A stretch of DNA of 5,348 nucleotides, taken from Gammaproteobacteria bacterium. GTDB taxonomy: Bacteria; Pseudomonadota; Gammaproteobacteria; HK1. Location of the stretch: positions 1-5,348 of the forward strand of contig JAGRHX010001234.1 of NCBI GenBank assembly GCA_020444775.1, in the 5' to 3' direction. Shown one piece after another: positions 1 through 3,919 of this stretch (positions are counted from its first letter, which is position 1; every line of letters starts with the position of its first letter). Below the pieces are notes generated by a model, which was not told where the DNA came from, ran no database searches, and saw only the letters and a program-made list of their open reading frames with translations. The translations under genes were made by a program, and so were the position numbers.

Positions 1-1061
1 GCAAGTCGAACACGCCCGAGTTCGGCGCCGGCGCGCAGACCTTCAATGCGGTGTTCGGCGCCACCGGCAATCCCTATGACCCGGCGCTGACCTGTGGCGG
101 CAGCAGCGGTGGCTCGGCGGTTGCGCTGGCATGTGGTATGAGCGCGCTCGCCGACGGCAGTGATTTCGGCGGCTCTTTGCGGGCCCCGGCTGCCTGGTGC
201 AACGTGGTCGGTATGCGTCCGTCACCTGGACGCGTGCCGAGTGTGGATGGTCGGCTCGGCTGGCAGGGCCTCAGCGTTGAGGGACCGATGGCGCGTACGG
301 TCGCGGACCTGGCCTTGCTCATGAGCGCCATTGCAGGTCCGGACCCGCGTTCTCCCATCGCCCTTGCCGAGCCGGGCGCGCGCTTCGCACAGAGCCTGGA
401 GCGAGACTTCCGGCAGGTGCGAGTGGCCTTCTCGCATGGTCACTCACAGCTTCCTGTGGATCCAGAGATCGTGTCGATTTTCGAGTCGGCCCGACCTGTG
501 CTCGAGTCCCTGGGCTGCGTGGTGGTCGACGCCAATCCGGACTTCAGCGGCGCCCCCGAGACCTACGCGGTGTTGCGTGCCGCCCGCTTTGCCTTGGACC
601 GAGAGGCCGACCTGCAGCGACATCGATCGCAGCTCAAGCAGACCATCATCGACAACGCCGAGGCCGGACTGCGACTAAGCGCGCTGGACGTCATGCGGGC
701 GGAGGAGCGACGTACCGAGATCTGGCGGCGTCTGCGGGCGTTCATGACGCAGGGCGACTTCGAGTTCCTGGTGACCCCGGTGAATCCGGTGCCGCCATTT
801 CCGGTCGATCAGCAGACCCTGATGAGGATCGGCGATGTCGAGCTCGAGACCTACACCGATTGGGGGGCGTTCCGCTACTTCATCTCGCTGATGGAGCTGC
901 CGGCCATCTCGGTGCCGGGCGGATTCACGCGCGCCGGGCTGCCTACCGGACTGCAGATCGTCGGTCGCCCGCGGGCCGACTTCGAGGTCATGCAGCTGGC
1001 TCATGCGTTCGAATCGGCGACCGGCTTCTGGCAGCGGCACCCACCCCTGCTTCGAAACTGA
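1..1061 (+). CDS. Amidase-signature family hydrolase, N-terminally partial
   Basis: This is a Ser-cisSer-Lys amidase, which hydrolyses a C-N amide bond, probably in the cytoplasm. The reading frame is open from position 3, giving 352 residues; the gene starts left of the window. Counting from position 3, the glycine/serine-rich signature GGSSGGSA is at residues 32-39, with Ser34 as the expected cis-serine. The nucleophile motif DFGGSLRAP follows, with Ser58 exactly 24 residues later, the spacing known for the family. The C-terminal hallmark (ELPAISVPGGF, then GLPTGLQIVGRP) is also present. The catalytic lysine would lie about 75 residues before the cis-serine, outside the window. Family members are usually about 450-500 residues, so roughly 100-130 are missing. 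A GatA subunit of the tRNA amidotransferase is a less likely alternative, as no gatB or gatC neighbour is visible. The substrate cannot be told. A hairpin begins one base after the stop codon. Confidence 0.93.
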   Translation, partial: KSNTPEFGAGAQTFNAVFGATGNPYDPALTCGGSSGGSAVALACGMSALADGSDFGGSLRAPAAWCNVVGMRPSPGRVPSVDGRLGWQGLSVEGPMARTVADLALLMSAIAGPDPRSPIALAEPGARFAQSLERDFRQVRVAFSHGHSQLPVDPEIVSIFESARPVLESLGCVVVDANPDFSGAPETYAVLRAARFALDREADLQRHRSQLKQTIIDNAEAGLRLSALDVMRAEERRTEIWRRLRAFMTQGDFEFLVTPVNPVPPFPVDQQTLMRIGDVELETYTDWGAFRYFISLMELPAISVPGGFTRAGLPTGLQIVGRPRADFEVMQLAHAFESATGFWQRHPPLLRN

Positions 1062-1062
1062 G

Positions 1063-1089
1063 AGGCCGTGGAGCAATCCCACGGCCTTT
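1063..1089 (+). terminator. Hairpin terminator after the amidase gene
   Basis: A perfect 9-bp inverted repeat, AGGCCGTGG (1063-1071) and CCACGGCCT (1079-1087), flanks a 7-base loop and is followed by only three T residues (1087-1089). It starts one base after the amidase stop codon and sits between two convergent genes. The short T tail makes it a moderate intrinsic terminator on the plus strand. On the minus strand the same stem begins about 20 bases after the idnD stop but lacks a T run, so any effect there would be weaker. Confidence 0.65.
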
Positions 1090-1106
1090 GAGCCTTCGCG
1101 GCCCGC

Positions 1107-2162
1107 TCAACCCTCGTCACCGAGGGCGAGCTGCACCTTCATCGCCCGGTTTCGGTCCGAGGCCAGCTCGAAGGCACGCTGTGCCTCGTCCAGTGGCACC
1201 ACCTCGGTGAGCAGTGGCATGACGTCCACCCGGCCGCTGGCGATCAGCGAGACCGCAAGCGCGAATTCGTCGTGAAAGCGGAAGGTGCCGCGCAGCTCAA
1301 GCTCCTTGGCGACGATCACCCCCATCGGCAGGGTCATGTCGCCGCCGACGCCGAGCTGCACCATCACCCCGCGTGGCCTCACCAGCGGCAAGGCGGCGTT
1401 GACCGCGGCTGGATTCCCCGAGGCCTCGATGAGCACGTCGAACTGTCCCTTGTCGGCGGCCCGATCCTCGAGCGCCTCGGGCGTCGTGGCGATGTTCACC
1501 GCGGCATCCGCGCCCAGTGTGCGGGCCAGCTTCAGCGGCGCGTCGACGATGTCGGTGACCACCACCTCGGCGGCGCCGGCGGCGCGCGCGGCGAGCGCGG
1601 CGAGCATGCCGATGGGGCCTTGTCCGGTGACCAGCACCCGTGCGCCGAGCACGCTGCCGGCGCGCTGCACAGCGTGCAGACCACACGACAGCGGCTCGGC
1701 GAAGGCCGCGGCACGAGTGCTGACCGTGGCGGGCACCGGTTGGCACTGAAAGCCTTCGACCAGCAGTCGTTCGCGAAACGCTCCGTGCACGTGTGGGGTG
1801 CGCATGGCGCTGCCGTAGAACAGCATGTCCAGGCATTGATTGGGCATGCCGCGCAGACAGAAGCGGCAGCGTCCGCACGGGCGGCTGGGGTTCAGCGCGA
1901 CCCGGTCACCGGCCGCGACGTGCTCGACCCGGCTGCCGACCTGCTCGACCACACCGGCGACCTCGTGTCCGAGGATCATCGGCTGCTTGATGCGCACCTC
2001 GCCGAAGCCACCATGCTGGAAGTAGTGCAGGTCCGAGCCGCAGATCCCACCGGCGGTGACACGCACCCGCACCTGGTCCGGCCCCGGCACGTTGCCGCTC
2101 GGGTCGCTGTCGTGCTCTTCGATGCGTAGATCCCCGGGGGCATACAGTACCGCTGCGCGCAT
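1107..2162 (-). CDS. idnD: L-idonate 5-dehydrogenase (zinc-dependent medium-chain dehydrogenase)
   Basis: This enzyme oxidises L-idonate to 5-keto-D-gluconate with NAD(P)+, the first step of idonate catabolism in the cytoplasm. The 351-residue protein has the full medium-chain dehydrogenase layout. Catalytic zinc ligands appear to be Cys41 (GGICGSDLHY), His66-Glu67 (GHEVAG) and the Glu156 region (AFAEPLSC). Structural zinc cysteines are Cys96, 99, 102 and 110. The Rossmann motif is GQGPIG at 180-185, and Asp204 at the end of the second strand suggests a preference for NAD+. Several stretches match E. coli IdnD as I recall it, including HYFQHG, RPCGRCRFC, GSAM..PHV.G.F and RGVMVQLGVGG, which favours IdnD over sorbitol, threonine or xylitol dehydrogenases. 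The length agrees with about 343 residues in E. coli. The start at 2162 gives the normal N-terminus (MRAAVLYAPGDL), no upstream in-frame start exists nearby, and no good Shine-Dalgarno is visible. It is divergent from idnO-idnK. Confidence 0.93.
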   Translation of the reverse strand: MRAAVLYAPGDLRIEEHDSDPSGNVPGPDQVRVRVTAGGICGSDLHYFQHGGFGEVRIKQPMILGHEVAGVVEQVGSRVEHVAAGDRVALNPSRPCGRCRFCLRGMPNQCLDMLFYGSAMRTPHVHGAFRERLLVEGFQCQPVPATVSTRAAAFAEPLSCGLHAVQRAGSVLGARVLVTGQGPIGMLAALAARAAGAAEVVVTDIVDAPLKLARTLGADAAVNIATTPEALEDRAADKGQFDVLIEASGNPAAVNAALPLVRPRGVMVQLGVGGDMTLPMGVIVAKELELRGTFRFHDEFALAVSLIASGRVDVMPLLTEVVPLDEAQRAFELASDRNRAMKVQLALGDEG

Positions 2163-2194
2163 GATGGCTGGATTCCATGCTGATGGTCGACCAA

Positions 2195-2219
2195 GGCGGC
2201 ATGGTATACCGGTGCTGCC
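2195..2219. promoter_or_regulatory. Imperfect dyad, candidate operator near the idnD start
   Basis: The arms GGCGGCA (2195-2201) and TGCTGCC (2213-2219) form an inverted repeat with one G-T mismatch, centred at 2207. The centre contains the perfect 8-base palindrome GGTATACC (2203-2210) and the ACCGGT core (2208-2213). The site overlaps the best TATA-like element for idnD, about 35-60 bases before its start codon, where a repressor would block transcription. Binding is not shown by the sequence alone. Confidence 0.4.
2203..2208 (-). promoter_or_regulatory. idnD: Possible -10 element for idnD
   Basis: Read on the minus strand this is TATACC, 40 bases upstream of the idnD start codon. It lies inside the dyad at 2195-2219. 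No convincing -35 hexamer is found 16-18 bases upstream, so the promoter would need an activator or be weak. Low certainty. Confidence 0.3.
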
Positions 2220-2230
2220 AGATGGATCAT

Positions 2231-2253
2231 CCGGTCCCTGCAGGGGACGCCGG
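2231..2253. repeat. Inverted repeat around CCCTGCAGGG
   Basis: The 10-base perfect palindrome CCCTGCAGGG (2236-2245) is extended by further pairing arms, CCGGTCCC on the left and GGGGACGCCGG on the right, with small bulges. Its centre is about 34 bases from the centre of the 2195-2219 dyad, close to three helical turns. It could be a second operator half of the idn control region, or simply GC-rich symmetry. Confidence 0.35.
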
Positions 2254-2266
2254 GTGACGGTTCTAC

Positions 2267-2326
2267 GCGCGGTGGTGCGGCGCGCTCGCGTGTCACCTAC
2301 GCCGTGCGCGGTGCTGGTGCCGCGCT
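2267..2326. repeat. Pair of GC-rich imperfect direct repeats upstream of idnO
   Basis: Copy one occupies 2267-2286 and copy two 2306-2326. Both begin GCGCGGTG, contain GGTGC and end in GCGCT, and they are offset by 39 bases. The second copy is itself a 6-bp inverted repeat (GCGCGG at 2306-2311, CCGCGC at 2320-2325) that covers the expected -35 region of the idnO promoter. That position would suit a regulator site. GC bias alone could also produce such repeats. Confidence 0.35.
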
Positions 2327-2329
2327 GGC

Positions 2330-2335
2330 TATACT
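2330..2335 (+). promoter_or_regulatory. idnO: -10 box of the idnO-idnK promoter
   Basis: TATACT matches the sigma-70 -10 consensus at five of six bases and stands out in very GC-rich surroundings, 42 bases before the idnO start codon. The region 16-18 bases upstream has no good TTGACA-like hexamer, which fits a regulated, activator-dependent promoter. The start site would fall near 2342. Confidence 0.6.
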
Positions 2336-2364
2336 GAGCGCCCGGTGCCGAAGCGACGTTGGTC

Positions 2365-2370
2365 GGGGGA
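2365..2370 (+). promoter_or_regulatory. idnO: Ribosome binding site of idnO
   Basis: GGGGGA ends 7 bases before the ATG at 2378 and is a usable purine-rich Shine-Dalgarno. It is part of a 13-base block at 2361-2373 that recurs exactly at 3161-3173 over the idnK start. The block also holds an out-of-frame ATG at 2370. Confidence 0.5.
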
Positions 2371-2377
2371 TGGGTAG

Positions 2378-3145
2378 ATGCATTCTGATTTGTTCTCGTT
2401 GCGCGGCCGGCGCGCGCTGATCACCGGCTCCAGCCGTGGTATCGGACTTGCGTTGGCCGGCGGACTGGCGGCGGCCGGCGCGCATCTGGTGCTCAACGGT
2501 CGTGACTCGCGGGCCTTGGAGACGGCCACCAGCCAGCTGCGTGACGCCGGCCACGAGGCCTGTGCCTATCCCTTCGACGTGACCGACCCGGCTGCCGTGC
2601 AGCGCAGCGTCGAAGCCATCGAGGCTGAGCAGGGGCCCATAGACATTCTCGTCAACAATGCCGGCATGCAGCATCGCACTGCGCTGGATCAGTTTCCGCT
2701 GGACGCCTGGAAGCGGCTGATGTCGACCAACCTGGACAGTGTCTTCTATGTCTCGCAGGCGGTGGTCCGGCACATGATCCCGCGTCGCCGAGGCAAGCTG
2801 GTGAACATCTGCTCGGTGCAGAGCGAGCTGGGCCGCCCGGGTATCGCGCCCTATGCGGCGAGCAAGGGCGGTCTGAAGATGCTCACCAAGGGCATGTGTA
2901 TCGATTGGGGCGGTTACGACATCCAGGTGAACGGGCTGGCGCCCGGCTATTTCCAGACCGAGCTGAATGCGGCCCTGGTCGCGGACGAGGCGTTCAGCGA
3001 CTGGTTGTGCAAACGCACGCCCGCCGGTCGCTGGGGGCGGGTGGAGGAGCTGATCGGCGCGGCGGTGTTCTTGTGCTCGGATGCGTCCAGCTTCGTCAAC
3101 GGCCACATCCTGTACGTGGATGGCGGCGTTACCAGCGCCTTGTGA
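2378..3145 (+). CDS. idnO: Gluconate 5-dehydrogenase / 5-keto-D-gluconate reductase (SDR family)
   Basis: This enzyme reduces 5-keto-D-gluconate to D-gluconate with NAD(P)H, the second step after IdnD. The 255-residue protein is a classical short-chain dehydrogenase. The cofactor motif TGSSRGIG is at 16-23, NNAG at 93-96, and the catalytic residues are Asn118, Ser146, Tyr159 and Lys163 (YAASK). Arg42 after the second strand suggests NADP(H). Long stretches agree with E. coli IdnO (254 residues) as I recall it: the start DLFSL.G, NICSVQSELGR, MLTKGMC, the span from APGYF to WLCKRTPA.RWG, and SFVNGHILYVDGG. This makes the assignment firmer than for a generic SDR. The ATG at 2378 gives the family N-terminus and has GGGGGA seven bases upstream. 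idnK follows after 24 bases, so the two are probably co-transcribed from the promoter near 2330. Confidence 0.95.
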   Translation: MHSDLFSLRGRRALITGSSRGIGLALAGGLAAAGAHLVLNGRDSRALETATSQLRDAGHEACAYPFDVTDPAAVQRSVEAIEAEQGPIDILVNNAGMQHRTALDQFPLDAWKRLMSTNLDSVFYVSQAVVRHMIPRRRGKLVNICSVQSELGRPGIAPYAASKGGLKMLTKGMCIDWGGYDIQVNGLAPGYFQTELNAALVADEAFSDWLCKRTPAGRWGRVEELIGAAVFLCSDASSFVNGHILYVDGGVTSAL

Positions 3146-3157
3146 GGCGCCGCGAGC

Positions 3158-3162
3158 GAGGG
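3158..3162 (+). promoter_or_regulatory. idnK: Ribosome binding site of idnK
   Basis: GAGGG lies 7 bases before the ATG at 3170, a standard spacing, and supports that start. The GGGGG at 3165-3169 touches the start codon and is too close to serve. A later in-frame ATG (codon 6) would remove the first beta strand before the P-loop, so it is unlikely. Confidence 0.5.
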
Positions 3163-3169
3163 TCGGGGG

Positions 3170-3670
3170 ATGGTCATCCTGGTGATGGGCGTGGCGGGCT
3201 GCGGCAAGAGCACCCTGGGGCAGGCGCTGGCAGAGGTGCTGGGCTGGCGCTTTCTGGAGGGCGACGACTTCCACCCTGCCGCGAACCGGCAGAAGATGGC
3301 CGCCGGTATCGCCCTTGATGATGCCGACCGCTGGCCCTGGCTGGATGCGATCTGCGCCGAGCTGCGGGTCCTGGAAGATCGCGGCGAGCACGCCGTGCTG
3401 AGCTGCTCGGCGCTCAAGCAGAGCTACCGGGCACGCCTGCGAGTGGCGGTGCCGGCGATGCGAATCGTGCATCTGCACGGGGACAGTGCGCTGATCGGTG
3501 CACGCCTGGGCGCGCGTCGCGCGCACTTCATGCCGGCGTCATTGCTGAGCAGCCAGCTGGCCACCCTGGAGGCGCCGGCGCCGGACGAGCGGGCGTTGCG
3601 GCTGGATGTGGCGTGCAAGACCGCGCAGCAGGTGGCGCGGGTGAGACGCTGGCTCGACGAGAGCTCTTGA
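3170..3670 (+). CDS. idnK: Gluconokinase (thermosensitive/IdnK-GntK family)
   Basis: This kinase transfers phosphate from ATP to D-gluconate, giving 6-phosphogluconate for the Entner-Doudoroff or pentose phosphate route. The 166-residue P-loop protein carries the Walker A motif GVAGCGKST (7-15), then GDDFHP (31-36), which in this family contacts substrate and magnesium. DDADRWPWL (50-58), CSALKQSYR (79-87), HFMP (119-122) and SQLATLE (128-134) follow in the usual order. The length is slightly below the 175-187 residues of E. coli GntK and IdnK, mainly because the N-terminus starts directly at the first beta strand. Sequence alone does not separate idnK from gntK; I use idnK because it sits 24 bases behind idnO. 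There is no transporter gene after it. Transcription probably ends at the terminator at 3862-3891. Confidence 0.93.
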   Translation: MVILVMGVAGCGKSTLGQALAEVLGWRFLEGDDFHPAANRQKMAAGIALDDADRWPWLDAICAELRVLEDRGEHAVLSCSALKQSYRARLRVAVPAMRIVHLHGDSALIGARLGARRAHFMPASLLSSQLATLEAPAPDERALRLDVACKTAQQVARVRRWLDESS

Positions 3671-3741
3671 AGCGACATCGTGAGCGGCCAGCAACCCACC
3701 GGTAGCCGACAGCTCATCGTGGTTGGGAATTACAGCTCTTT

Positions 3742-3761
3742 CATGCGCCGTCCATGCGACG
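3742..3761 (+). repeat. Short tandem-like direct repeat CATGCG(C/A)CG
   Basis: CATGCGCCG at 3742-3750 and CATGCGACG at 3753-3761 differ by one base and are offset by 11 bases, about one helical turn. They lie just before the purine-rich segment and hairpins of the 3' gap, where they could be a regulator site for a promoter internal to the gap. No strong -35/-10 pair is visible next to them. Confidence 0.3.
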
Positions 3762-3783
3762 TTAAAGGAGACGGGGGTACCTT

Positions 3784-3840
3784 ATGTCTCACGAAGCTTC
3801 ACAGAGCCTCGCGGAACTTCAAGTCTCCCTCAGCCCTTGA
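3784..3840 (+). CDS. Possible 18-residue small ORF
   Basis: An ATG at 3784 opens 18 codons (MSHEASQSLAELQVSLSP) that stop at 3838-3840, immediately before the 3841-3858 hairpin. AAAGGAG (3764-3770) lies 13 bases upstream, rather far for a Shine-Dalgarno, while GGGGG (3773-3777) is six bases away. The peptide is polar with no membrane segment or recognisable motif. The start region can be folded into the GAGAC/GTCTC stem, which would hide it from ribosomes. It may be a real small protein, a coding small RNA, or chance. Confidence 0.2.
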   Translation: MSHEASQSLAELQVSLSP

Positions 3841-3861
3841 TCCAGCGTCCCTGCTGGACTG

Positions 3862-3891
3862 AGCCCGGTCCCCCCAGACCGGGCTTTTTTT
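3862..3891 (+). terminator. Strong rho-independent terminator downstream of idnK
   Basis: A perfect 9-bp stem, AGCCCGGTC (3862-3870) and GACCGGGCT (3877-3885), closes a 6-base loop and runs into seven T residues (3885-3891). This is a textbook intrinsic terminator on the plus strand. On the minus strand the stem has no following T run, so it does not obviously serve the converging gene that ends at 3920. Confidence 0.93.
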
Positions 3892-3919
3892 ATGGCCGGG
3901 CGACAAAGCGGCAGGTTGA

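Larger units (their letters stand above)
2163..2377. promoter_or_regulatory. Divergent control region between idnD and idnO-idnK
   Basis: This 215-base gap separates two divergently transcribed catabolic units that act on successive intermediates, so it must hold the promoters for both and probably a shared operator. Visible elements are a good plus-strand -10 hexamer at 2330-2335, a weaker minus-strand TATA-like element at 2203-2208, an imperfect 25-bp dyad at 2195-2219, a second inverted repeat at 2231-2253, and a pair of GC-rich direct repeats at 2267-2326. In E. coli the idn genes are controlled by IdnR and GntR, LacI-type proteins whose operators centre on ACCGGT or similar. An ACCGGT core does occur at 2208-2213, but its flanks are not symmetric. 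The identity of the regulator is an inference; its gene is not in the window. Confidence 0.7.
3762..3891 (+). ncRNA. Candidate structured RNA: small RNA or idn 3' UTR
   Basis: The 249-base gap between idnK and the next gene has no ordinary protein gene, but its right half is structured. GGAGAC (3767-3772) can pair either with GTCTC at 3786-3790 or with GTCTCC at 3823-3828, so two mutually exclusive stems are possible. The sequence also holds the self-complementary GAAGCTTC (3793-3800), a hairpin TCCAGC/GCTGGA (3841-3858) and a strong terminator hairpin ending in seven T residues (3862-3891). A compact series of stems ending in a terminator is the usual shape of a bacterial small RNA, and it could equally be the processed 3' end of the idnO-idnK message. 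No known RNA family is recognised and the promoter is unclear. The first half of the gap (3671-3741) shows nothing definite. Confidence 0.35.

Noticed and set aside
1272..2129. A 285-codon plus-strand frame opposite idnD
   Set aside because: The translation is low-complexity His/Arg/Gly/Ala-rich and has no motif, while the minus strand encodes a complete zinc dehydrogenase.
2370..2420. A 16-codon upstream frame overlapping the idnO start
   Set aside because: The ATG has no separate Shine-Dalgarno at a working distance and the peptide is unremarkable. It is kept only as part of the repeated 13-base block observation.
2297..3526. A 409-codon open frame on the minus strand opposite idnO and idnK
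   Set aside because: Its product is rich in Arg, His, Gln and Ala with no recognisable domain, and it lies opposite two genes with clear family motifs. Long antisense frames are expected in GC-rich DNA.
3667..3728. Promoter-like TTGAAG (3667-3672) and TTGGGA (3723-3728) hexamers after idnK
   Set aside because: Neither has a plausible -10 hexamer at 16-18 bases, so no promoter was called.
3680..3862. A 60-codon plus-strand frame with a GTG start in the idnK 3' gap
   Set aside because: There is no good Shine-Dalgarno, no recognisable motif, and the stop falls on the first base of the terminator stem. It may be chance; the shorter 3784-3840 frame has the better start context.
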